5,538 nt of DNA, from NCBI GenBank assembly GCA_958424475.1, contig CATZTY010000082.1, positions 1 through 5,538 of the forward strand, in the 5' to 3' direction. Made by a program: the position numbers and the translations under genes. The stretch's first letter is position 1. Each line of letters begins with the position of its first letter. Positions 1 through 5,117 of this stretch are shown one piece after another. This DNA comes from an uncultured Collinsella sp. (lineage in GTDB: Bacteria > Actinomycetota > Coriobacteriia > Coriobacteriales > Coriobacteriaceae). Under the pieces are notes generated by a model. It searched no databases. It was given only the letters and a program-made list of their open reading frames with translations, and was not told the DNA's origin.

Positions 1-596
1 CCCACGATGCCGCAGACATACATGAGCTTCTCCATGAGGTCGCCGCCCTGAAGCTTGCTCAGGTACTCGTGGCCGCCCTGATAACCCATCTTGGCTGCGA
101 ACCAAGTGATCAGCACAGAGGGGACGATGGAGATGAGTATGGCCAGGATCGGGCCCATGATGGAGCCCTGCTGAGCCAGCTGAACGCCCAGGCCAAAGGC
201 GATAACGCGGATGGTGCCCTGGAAGAAGGAGTCACCGATGCCGGAAAGCGGACCCATGAGGGAGGTCTTGACCGCGTTGATCGAATCGGGATCGAAGTTC
301 TCAGGATCCTTGGCGTACTCCTCCTCCATGGAGGCGGCGAGGCCCAGGATGAAAGCGCTCGTCTGCGGGGTGCAGTTGTAGAACGCCATGTGACGGTGGT
401 AAGCCTCTTTCTTAGCAGCGAGCTGCTTGGGGTCGGACTCATCCGGATAGAGGCGATCGAGCGTGGGAACCATGCCGTAGAGGAAGCCCATGTTCATCTG
501 ACGCTCGTAGTTCCAAGAGGCCTGGATGGCCCAGGAGCGCCAGAAGAACTGGCTGACCTTCTTGTTCAGGGACACGTCCTTGGTTGCGGTTGCCAT
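1..596 (-). CDS. PTS mannose/fructose/sorbose-family EIID component (partial, C-terminus cut by window edge)
   Basis: Membrane subunit that, with EIIC, forms the sugar channel of a Man-family phosphotransferase permease. Reading the minus strand from the ATG at 596 gives 198 complete codons and runs off the window; the family is usually about 270-300 residues, so roughly the last quarter to third is missing. Family features seen are an N-terminal amphipathic block with FFWRSWAIQASWNYERQMN and then GFLYGMVP (residues 17-44), a histidine-rich stretch with YHRHMAFYNCTPQTSAFILG (66-85), an acidic EEE (91-93), and the EIID signature SLMGPLSGIGDSFFQGTIR (112-130). A hydrophobic segment follows at about 145-168. 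The start is fixed by GGAGG at 605-609, 8 nt upstream and partly inside the end of the EIIC gene. The gap to EIIC is only 13 bp, so the two are surely co-transcribed and probably translationally coupled. Sugar specificity cannot be read from the sequence. Confidence 0.95.
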   Translation of the reverse strand, partial: MATATKDVSLNKKVSQFFWRSWAIQASWNYERQMNMGFLYGMVPTLDRLYPDESDPKQLAAKKEAYHRHMAFYNCTPQTSAFILGLAASMEEEYAKDPENFDPDSINAVKTSLMGPLSGIGDSFFQGTIRVIAFGLGVQLAQQGSIMGPILAILISIVPSVLITWFAAKMGYQGGHEYLSKLQGGDLMEKLMYVCGIV

Positions 597-609
597 AGTG
601 TGTTCCTCC

Positions 610-1404
610 TTAGTCTTCGTCGTCTTCGAGCGGATCGTAGTCGGAATCGACACCGGCGGCTGCATGGGAACCGTTGAACTTGAAGCCCATGAAGACGACA
701 GCCAGGCACACACCGATCAGAGCGACCGCGATGACGGACAGGTTGAGGTAAGCGGCGAGCAGGAAACCGATGAACAGGAACGGAGTCATACCCTTCTTGA
801 TCATCATGGTGAGCAGCAGGGCCAAGCCGTAGGCGGTCATGATCTTGGTCGAAACGTTAAGACCAGTGGACAGCCACTCGGGAACCATGTTGACGATGGC
901 CTGAACCAGGTCGGTGCCAACAAAGACGGCGAGGAAGATCGGCAGGAAGTACATGACGGCGTACAGACCGGAGCCGGCGCAGATGTGCATACGGTAGGCG
1001 GTCTTGAACTTTCCGTTATCGATCGCGTTATCTGCCACATGGGTGAGGGCGGCGATGATGGAACGGAACACGATGCCGAGGAGCTGACCCAGGACGGCGA
1101 CCGGGATGGCGATCGTCATGGCGGTCTCGGCGGAAGCATCGGTCAGGCACGCAAAGGCAGCGGCCACGATGCCGCCCAGGACCATATCGGGCGGAACGGC
1201 AGCGCCGACCTGCACCAGGCCCATGGACACGAGCTCGACGGCGGCACCGACGGCAAGGCCGGTGGGCACATCGCCCAGCAGCAGACCGACGAGCGTAGCG
1301 CCAACGAGGGGCTGCTCGAAGTTAAGACGACCGAGCAGGCGGGAGTCCCACATGCAGAACACGCCGACGAGGCCGACGAGCACCGCACTGATGAACGTAT
1401 TCAT
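610..1404 (-). CDS. PTS mannose/fructose/sorbose-family EIIC component
   Basis: Integral membrane subunit of the Man-family PTS that, with EIID, binds and translocates the sugar while EIIB phosphorylates it. At 264 residues it is of normal family length. It is hydrophobic almost throughout, with membrane segments at roughly 3-19, 32-50, 52-70, 74-88, 96-118, 143-165, 187-201 and 207-240. The EIIC hallmark GLVQVGAAVPPDMVLGG lies at about 62-78, preceded by GDVPTGLAVGAAVEL. The C-terminus ends in a short acidic tail (residues 253-264, DSDYDPLEDDED), probably cytoplasmic. The ATG start has AAAGGAG at 1411-1417 with a 6-nt spacer. It lies 36 bp after the EIIAB stop and 13 bp before the EIID start, which fits an operon in the order EIIAB-EIIC-EIID. 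Assignment to the family is firm; substrate is unknown, although the linked deglycase-like gene suggests a sugar-amine conjugate. Confidence 0.95.
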   Translation of the reverse strand: MNTFISAVLVGLVGVFCMWDSRLLGRLNFEQPLVGATLVGLLLGDVPTGLAVGAAVELVSMGLVQVGAAVPPDMVLGGIVAAAFACLTDASAETAMTIAIPVAVLGQLLGIVFRSIIAALTHVADNAIDNGKFKTAYRMHICAGSGLYAVMYFLPIFLAVFVGTDLVQAIVNMVPEWLSTGLNVSTKIMTAYGLALLLTMMIKKGMTPFLFIGFLLAAYLNLSVIAVALIGVCLAVVFMGFKFNGSHAAAGVDSDYDPLEDDED

Positions 1405-1421
1405 ACCCTTCTCCTTTCAGT

Positions 1422-1435
1422 CAGGCAAAAGCCTG
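1422..1435 (-). other. Small hairpin between EIIAB stop and EIIC ribosome binding site
   Basis: CAGGC and GCCTG form a perfect 5-bp stem around an AAAA (UUUU in the minus-strand mRNA) tetraloop. It begins 5 bp after the EIIAB stop codon and ends 4 bp before the EIIC Shine-Dalgarno. There is no U-tract, so it is not a standard terminator. It could tune mRNA stability or translation between the soluble and membrane subunits, but a stem this short may be chance. Confidence 0.3.
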
Positions 1436-1440
1436 GTTGA

Positions 1441-2364
1441 TTACAGCTTGGCGTCGATGTCGACGCTCTGATACGTAGGGGTCTGCTGGACATAGAGCTT
1501 GATGCCCATGTCGAGCAGCTGGTTGACGTCGGCCTTCTGGGTGGCGTCGAGGAAGACGGAGCTGTCCTTGCCGCCAATCTGATCGGCACCGTCGTGGTTG
1601 GCGGTGGCGCCCAGGTTGATGGCGTCGAGCTTGTAGCCCTGGCAGAACTGCAGCATCTCGGCCGTGTTGCCAAAGACGAACATGACGCGCTCACCGAGGG
1701 TGTTGAGCTTGTCCATCTTGGCGAGGGCACGCTCGACGGTGAAGACGTTCAGGCGCACGCCCTGGGGCTTGGCCAGCTTAAGAGCGCCCTTCTTGATGTC
1801 ATCGTTGGCGGCAGCGTTGTCGACGACGATGATGCGCTCGGCCTGAACCTTGGTGGTCCAGGTAAAGACGACCTGGCCGTGCAGCAGACGGTAGTCAAGA
1901 CGTGCGAGGACGATCTTGGCGGGACCGGAGCTGTGACGGGATGCCTTGGCCTTCTTGGCGGGAGCCGCGGCGGCCTCGACCGGTGCGTTGGGGTTGGTCA
2001 GACCGGTGCGGGCCTCGTTGATGAGGGCTGCGAGCTCGGCACCCTTGACGGGGACGGGGCTCATAGCAAGCGTGAGCGCCAGCGGGATGTTGAAACCGCT
2101 GACAACCGTGAACTTCGTGCCGTTCTTGGAAAGCTCGACCATGTTGTTGTTGACCGAGCTACCGAGCATATCGGTCAGCACATAGACGGTGTCGTCCGCG
2201 TTGAACGTGGCGATCATGGCGTCCACCTTATTGGTGATGGGCTCCTTGTCGTCACGAGCAAGCGACACGACGTGGACGTTCGACACGTCGCCGAGAACCA
2301 TCTCGAGCGTGTCTTTGGCGCCTGCGGCCAGGCCGCCATGAGATGCGAGAATGATCTGATTCAT
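1441..2364 (-). CDS. PTS mannose-family fused EIIA-EIIB phosphotransfer protein
   Basis: Cytoplasmic phosphocarrier of the PTS. HPr passes phosphate to the EIIA histidine, then to the EIIB histidine, then to the incoming sugar. The 307-residue chain is a two-domain fusion like ManX of E. coli. EIIA spans about 1-122, with the active site ASHGGLAAG and phospho-acceptor H9, and the later DMLGSSVNNN motif at 65-74. A linker at about 123-148 is rich in Ala, Pro and Lys. EIIB spans about 149-307, with the active-site block ARLDYRLLHGQV (154-165) and phospho-acceptor H162. EIIB normally reads ARIDDRLIHGQV, so the second Asp is Tyr here. The ATG is preceded by AAGGAGG at 2372-2378 with a 7-nt spacer. 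It is the first gene of the PTS operon, with its own promoter candidate just upstream. Both phospho-histidines are present, so the protein should be active. Confidence 0.95.
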   Translation of the reverse strand: MNQIILASHGGLAAGAKDTLEMVLGDVSNVHVVSLARDDKEPITNKVDAMIATFNADDTVYVLTDMLGSSVNNNMVELSKNGTKFTVVSGFNIPLALTLAMSPVPVKGAELAALINEARTGLTNPNAPVEAAAAPAKKAKASRHSSGPAKIVLARLDYRLLHGQVVFTWTTKVQAERIIVVDNAAANDDIKKGALKLAKPQGVRLNVFTVERALAKMDKLNTLGERVMFVFGNTAEMLQFCQGYKLDAINLGATANHDGADQIGGKDSSVFLDATQKADVNQLLDMGIKLYVQQTPTYQSVDIDAKL

Positions 2365-2371
2365 CTTGCCT

Positions 2372-2396
2372 CCTCCTTTTCGTTATGGTCATTATA
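2372..2396 (-). promoter_or_regulatory. Candidate promoter -10 and ribosome binding site of the PTS operon, inside an inverted repeat
   Basis: On the minus strand a perfect TATAAT lies at 2396-2391, and AAGGAGG at 2378-2372 serves the EIIAB ATG. The -10 sits in a symmetric element, CGTTAT and ATAACG separated by 7 bp (2381-2399), which could be an operator. No good -35 hexamer lies 16-18 bp upstream (AATATA at 2419-2414), so the promoter may need an activator. Upstream there are further TATAAG copies starting at 2417 and 2406, spaced 11 and 10 bp apart towards the TATAAT. Confidence 0.45.
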
Positions 2397-2434
2397 ACGT
2401 CTTATACGTTGCTTATATTGCTAATTAGTATAAA

Positions 2435-2469
2435 GACCGTTCGCGGGTGAAAATCGACCGTTGACGGGT
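2435..2469. repeat. Pair of 14-bp direct repeats with 21-bp period upstream of the PTS operon
   Basis: GACCGTTCGCGGGT (2435-2448) and GACCGTTGACGGGT (2456-2469) match at 12 of 14 positions and start exactly 21 bp apart, two turns of the DNA helix. They lie 39 bp or more upstream of the candidate -10 of the EIIAB gene, the usual place for activator boxes. The same interval also follows the EamA gene, so a role there cannot be excluded. The binding protein is unknown. Confidence 0.45.
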
Positions 2470-2490
2470 TTAACGTACTCGAAACGTTTG

Positions 2491-2524
2491 GCTAGGTAGG
2501 CCGGCGCTAGCTGGATAACCCCAG
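2491..2524 (-). other. Weak inverted repeats downstream of the EamA-family gene
   Basis: GCTAG at 2491-2495 pairs with CTAGC at 2507-2511, and CTGG at 2511-2514 pairs with CCAG at 2521-2524. They lie 22-55 bp beyond the EamA stop codon. Neither is followed by a U-tract in the minus-strand transcript, so an intrinsic terminator is not convincing, and read-through from the transporter gene into the PTS operon is possible. Confidence 0.2.
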
Positions 2525-2545
2525 ATCAGACGCCTCGCCAATCCC

Positions 2546-3628
2546 CTATCGCACGAAGTACCAGGGGCTTTCCTGCACGGTGGGCTCCAGCGCGATGCCG
2601 GTGCGCTCGCGGAACAGATCCATGTCCTGCGATTTCTCTGTCCACCACGCGTTGGGCTTAAAGGTCATGCTCTCAACGACATGACCGACAAACACACTGT
2701 TGCGCAGCTTGGAGAAGTCGGTGTTCATAATCAGGATGGACGCGAGCACCAGCACAATGCCCAGGACCTTGATCGCGCCGGCGGGCTCGGCATAGACACC
2801 AATGCCCACCAGTACGGTGACGACCGTCTCGAAAGACATTACGACGGGAACCTTCGATGTCTCGAGTCCCATGGACAGACCCTGCATATATAGGATGTAG
2901 GCCACGGCTGTGGGGATGAGTCCAAAACCAAGGAACAGCAGCAGCAACTGTGGCGACATTGCCGCGGCGACATCCGGCCACGGAGCCGCGATAGCTGCCA
3001 TAACCGCACCGCCAAAAACAAAGCCCCAAAACGTGACAGCCAGCGGGTGGACCGTCTTGGTTGCTATCCGGCTAAACACCGCGAGTGACGCACCACAAAG
3101 GCCTGCAATCACGCCCGACGTGACGCCCCAAACCGAAAAATGAAAACCGGAAAGGTCGCCATTAGTCACTGCAAGCACGCAGCCTACGATGTTAAAGACA
3201 ATGGCAACGAGCTTGTTGGGGGTCACGTCCTCGCGATAAAGCACGCGGCCGAGCATGACGCCAAACACCGGCGAGGTGTAGAGCAGCACCGAGGCCGTGG
3301 ACATGCCCACCTCGCCCATGCACTCGTAATAGCAGGTGTTGGCGGCGGCCAAACCGACGATACCGACAAGCGCGCAGGGAACAAGCTCTTTAGGGCTTGC
3401 CTTGAACAGGGCCAGCGGGCCCTGAGCCACGGTAGACCCCTCGCCCGGACGGCAGCCCATAAACATCAGGACCGGCGCCAAGATAAGCGCTCCGACCAAC
3501 AAGCGAAAGGCAGCCATGCTCTGGGACGAAACGCCCATGGCCGAGATGCCGTTTACAAAGATTCCGATGCTGCCCCACATAAGCGCGGCGACCAGCACCA
3601 GCACATAGCCCAGATTGCTTTTCTTCAA
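2546..3628 (-). CDS. EamA/DMT-superfamily transporter with soluble C-terminal tail
   Basis: Membrane protein of the drug/metabolite transporter superfamily (EamA type, 10 helices in two five-helix repeats). Many relatives export amino acids or other small metabolites. From the TTG at 3628 it has 360 residues. The N-terminal repeat opens with GYVLVLVAALMWGSIGIFVNG, typical of EamA; the second repeat starts near FSVWGVTSGVIAGLCGASLAVFSR. Conserved family pieces include YYECMGEVGMSTASVLLYTSPVF and ILYMQGLSMGLETSKV. After the last helix come about 55 charged, soluble residues ending in SPWYFVR, longer than the tails usually seen. A longer reading from a GTG at 3664 adds 12 residues but has no Shine-Dalgarno and starts about where transcription would begin; the TTG has GAGGAGG 5 nt upstream. 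It lies 181 bp upstream of the PTS operon on the same strand. Substrate unknown; export of an amino acid released by the deglycase is conjecture. Confidence 0.88.
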   Translation of the reverse strand: MKKSNLGYVLVLVAALMWGSIGIFVNGISAMGVSSQSMAAFRLLVGALILAPVLMFMGCRPGEGSTVAQGPLALFKASPKELVPCALVGIVGLAAANTCYYECMGEVGMSTASVLLYTSPVFGVMLGRVLYREDVTPNKLVAIVFNIVGCVLAVTNGDLSGFHFSVWGVTSGVIAGLCGASLAVFSRIATKTVHPLAVTFWGFVFGGAVMAAIAAPWPDVAAAMSPQLLLLFLGFGLIPTAVAYILYMQGLSMGLETSKVPVVMSFETVVTVLVGIGVYAEPAGAIKVLGIVLVLASILIMNTDFSKLRNSVFVGHVVESMTFKPNAWWTEKSQDMDLFRERTGIALEPTVQESPWYFVR

Positions 3629-3633
3629 CGCAG

Positions 3634-3640
3634 CCTCCTC
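3634..3640 (-). promoter_or_regulatory. Shine-Dalgarno site that sets a TTG start for the EamA gene
   Basis: GAGGAGG on the minus strand ends 5 nt before a TTG at 3628-3626. It is the only strong ribosome site near the gene's 5' end, and the resulting protein begins MKKSNLGYVLVLVAALMWG, as expected for an EamA protein. This argues against the upstream GTG at 3664. Confidence 0.7.
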
Positions 3641-3668
3641 GGTATTGTTTCCAATATGTTTCACACTA

Positions 3669-3696
3669 CGTTATAGTCGTTATATACATTTTTCAA
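3669..3696 (-). promoter_or_regulatory. Candidate promoter of the EamA gene
   Basis: On the minus strand TTGAAA (3696-3691) and TATAAC (3675-3670) form a -35/-10 pair with a short 15-bp spacer. The -10 is the second copy of a direct repeat TATAACG (3684-3678 and 3675-3669, 9 bp apart). Transcription would start near 3663, leaving about 35 nt of leader before the TTG start. The stretch 3669-3684 matches 14 of 16 bases of the element over the PTS-operon -10 (2381-2396). Confidence 0.4.
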
Positions 3697-3740
3697 GACA
3701 CAAATCGCCGAACGGAAAAATCCGCTTCCCCACATACTCA

Positions 3741-3784
3741 TTGGGGACGTTCCCAAATGACTAGTCATTTAAGAACGTCCCCAA
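3741..3784. repeat. 44-bp near-perfect palindrome, REP-like
   Basis: Arms TTGGGGACGTTC (3741-3752) and GAACGTCCCCAA (3773-3784) are exact reverse complements, and the centre AAATGACT/AGTCATTT (3755-3770) is also a perfect palindrome. Only two opposed base pairs (CC at 3753-3754 against AA at 3771-3772) break the symmetry across 44 bp. There is no T-tract on either side, so this is not an ordinary terminator. GGGGACGTTC-type arms are what I would expect of REP elements mobilised by IS200-like (RAYT) transposases. No transposase lies in the window, so this link is inferred. Confidence 0.7.
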
Positions 3785-3820
3785 CGTCTAAGGCACCGCT
3801 GGTTGAGCATAAGTCAGCGA

Positions 3821-3919
3821 GCGGGCCGCATTTGAGGCAAGGTGGCGTGAAACGAAAGGGCGCTGACCTTCTGGTCGCGCCCTTGAAGTTGAACGTCAGA
3901 TTGTCCAAATGCGGTCCGC
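3821..3919. repeat. Long imperfect inverted repeat with a perfect inner hairpin
   Basis: The outer arm GCGGGCCGCATTTGAGGCAA (3821-3840) pairs with 3901-3919 (core CCAAATGCGG with TCCGC outside) with a few mismatches and one bulge. The middle is weakly paired. The tip is a tight hairpin: AAGGGCGC (3856-3863) with GCGCCCTT (3877-3884), a bulged T, then GACC/GGTC around a TTCT loop. Total folded length is about 100 nt. It could be a small mobile repeat (MITE-like) or a structured RNA element in the spacer between the SIS and EamA genes. The fold is symmetric, so its strand cannot be told. Confidence 0.55.
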
Positions 3920-3932
3920 GCAGCGTCGAGCC

Positions 3933-3960
3933 GTTACGCGGTTTGGTAAAACCGCGTAAC
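3933..3960 (-). terminator. Perfect 12-bp stem hairpin directly after the SIS gene (terminator-like, no U-tract)
   Basis: GTTACGCGGTTT (3933-3944) and AAACCGCGTAAC (3949-3960) form an unbroken 12-bp stem with a 4-nt loop, starting 2 bp after the SIS-gene stop codon. In the minus-strand transcript it is followed by GGCUCGACGC rather than a U-tract, so it is not a textbook intrinsic terminator. It may protect the mRNA 3' end after processing or act as a pause or Rho-linked end. Its position suggests the SIS gene is a separate transcript from the EamA gene. Confidence 0.5.
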
Positions 3961-3962
3961 TC

Positions 3963-4955
3963 TTAGTAGTCCAGCTTCCACATGTAGCGGCGCGTCATGT
4001 AGTCCTTGTGCGTGACGGCAGAGAGCGCGCGCATGTAGACGTTGTTGAGGATCGGGGCGAAGATCAGGTGGTTGAAGTACTCGCTCACGCTGTCCTTGAT
4101 GTCGTTGAGGCCGAGCTCCTTGGCGTCGAGCTGATAGACGCGCTCGCCACCGTACTGGTTGACGAAGCGGATGCCGCGCTCGTCGTTGCAGCGGCTGCGG
4201 CCGACGCTGATGAGCTGGAACAGCGAAGTGCGCTTGTCCAGGATTTCGAAGGGGCCGTGGAAGAAGTCGCAGGTGTTGATGGTGCAGGAGTCGATCTGCA
4301 GCATCTCCTGCACGTTGCAGATGCTAAAGACGTAGGCAGCACCAAAGAGCGGGCCCTGGGCCATGACGTTAATGCAGGGCTTGTCGGCGTTCTGCTCGGC
4401 CCACTTGGCGGCAAGCGGACGGGTGTACTCGACGGCCTTGCGATAGATGGGGTCAACCAGGTCGAAGGCGGCCATAGCGGTCTCGTACTCGGCATAGCCC
4501 TCGGTCTGCTGCGTGAGCTCCATGGCGATCATGGTCACGACGGCGGAGTTGGTGCGACCCATGCAGGACTCGTCGACGGCCAGGCTGTCGTACTGGATCT
4601 TGTAGTCGCAGACCTCGGTGAGGCCGGACTCGTCAACATAGATGGCGATGGTGCTGGCGCCGTGGTCCTTGGCGACCTGGGCGGCGACGATGGTCTCCTT
4701 GGTGCCGCGCATGGACACGACGACGGCCAGGGTGTTCTCGTTAACGTAGGCGGGGGTTGCGTGCACGAACTCGTTGCTGGTGTAGCTGGAGCTCACGACC
4801 TGCGTGGCCTCGTGCTCCATAAAGTACTGGGCAGGATAGTTGCCGCCGTTGGATCCGCCGGCGCCAATCCACACGACGCGCTTGATGCCGCCCTTGTCTG
4901 CCTTGTCAGCCAAAACCTGGGAGACGACATCCTTAACCTGTTCCTGAGTAGTCAT
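3963..4955 (-). CDS. SIS-domain protein, FrlB/GfrF/FraB-like sugar-amine 6-phosphate deglycase
   Basis: Probable cytoplasmic enzyme that cleaves a phosphorylated Amadori-type compound (for example fructoselysine 6-phosphate) into a hexose phosphate and the free amine. The 330 residues form two SIS (phosphosugar isomerase) domains, close in length to E. coli FrlB (340). Domain one has the phosphosugar loops GAGGSNGG (31-38) and SMRGTKETI (81-89). Domain two carries HGPFEILD (233-240) and E217, exactly 16 residues before H233. The same spacing separates GlmS E488 and H504 and the FraB catalytic Glu and His, so the catalytic pair appears intact. The C-terminus TRRYMWKLDY resembles the FrlB ending (ERRYYGGLVEY). 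There is no glutaminase domain, which excludes full GlmS. The ATG has AAAGG at 4966-4970, 10 nt upstream. It is divergent from the GntR gene and upstream of the PTS genes. A different sugar-amine phosphate, or an isomerase role, remains possible. Confidence 0.82.
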   Translation of the reverse strand: MTTQEQVKDVVSQVLADKADKGGIKRVVWIGAGGSNGGNYPAQYFMEHEATQVVSSSYTSNEFVHATPAYVNENTLAVVVSMRGTKETIVAAQVAKDHGASTIAIYVDESGLTEVCDYKIQYDSLAVDESCMGRTNSAVVTMIAMELTQQTEGYAEYETAMAAFDLVDPIYRKAVEYTRPLAAKWAEQNADKPCINVMAQGPLFGAAYVFSICNVQEMLQIDSCTINTCDFFHGPFEILDKRTSLFQLISVGRSRCNDERGIRFVNQYGGERVYQLDAKELGLNDIKDSVSEYFNHLIFAPILNNVYMRALSAVTHKDYMTRRYMWKLDY

Positions 4956-4994
4956 CGTGCATCAGCCTTTCTTCTCGTTTGATGCTCATCACAG

Positions 4995-5041
4995 GCATAC
5001 AAGTTACATACATGTTTTGGTTATGTCGACTAGTTGTATGC
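4995..5041 (-). promoter_or_regulatory. Candidate operator cluster on the SIS-gene side of the divergent region
   Basis: GCATACAAGTTA (4995-5006) is followed by a second CATACA at 5007-5012, one helical turn (11 bp) after the first at 4996-5001. An inverted copy TTGTATGC lies at 5034-5041. TTGTAT half-sites are common in operators of HutC-type GntR proteins. A possible minus-strand -35, TCGACA (5029-5024), lies between the copies, and the expected -10 position falls on the first box (weak TAACTT, 5006-5001). Binding here would block transcription of the SIS gene. The promoter assignment is weak; the repeats are clear. Confidence 0.5.
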
Positions 5042-5096
5042 TATATTTGTCTTAGAAAATTTGCTGATGCGGTTTTTAATAACTAGCTACCAGCGG

Positions 5097-5112
5097 TTTT
5101 ATTGTTTTATTG
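5097..5112. repeat. Tandem 8-bp duplication TTTTATTG in the divergent intergenic region
   Basis: TTTTATTG occurs twice in immediate succession at 5097-5104 and 5105-5112. A related direct repeat, GCGGTTTT, occurs at 5069-5076 and 5093-5100. They sit 50-90 bp upstream of the GntR start in A/T-rich DNA. They may be replication slippage or part of an upstream promoter element; I see no clear function. Confidence 0.3.
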
Positions 5113-5117
5113 AATAC

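Noticed and set aside
526..1440. Long open frame on the plus strand opposite EIIC and the start of EIID
   Set aside because: The product is very rich in Asp, Gly, His and Gln, without hydrophobic core or family signature. The opposite strand encodes a clear EIIC and EIID.
1594..2397. Long open frame on the plus strand opposite EIIAB
   Set aside because: It is antisense to a gene with both PTS phospho-histidine motifs. It has no ribosome site or recognisable domain.
3140..3676. Plus-strand open frame opposite the EamA transporter
   Set aside because: The composition is His/Gln/Arg-rich and it lies wholly over the EamA gene and its promoter. No supporting signal.
3741..3784. The 44-bp palindrome as an intrinsic terminator
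   Set aside because: No T-tract follows on either strand, and the palindrome lies about 180 bp from the SIS stop and just upstream of the EamA promoter region, which suits a dispersed repeat better.
3757..3966. Small plus-strand open frame of 69 codons in the SIS-EamA spacer
   Set aside because: It runs through the palindrome, the long inverted repeat and the terminal hairpin, and has no Shine-Dalgarno. Its openness is better explained by repeat composition.
4008..4982. Long open frame on the plus strand opposite the SIS gene
   Set aside because: It is the antisense shadow of a clear SIS-domain gene. Its product is a low-complexity Val/Leu/Gly/Asp-rich string with no recognisable motif, as expected from GC-rich codon bias.
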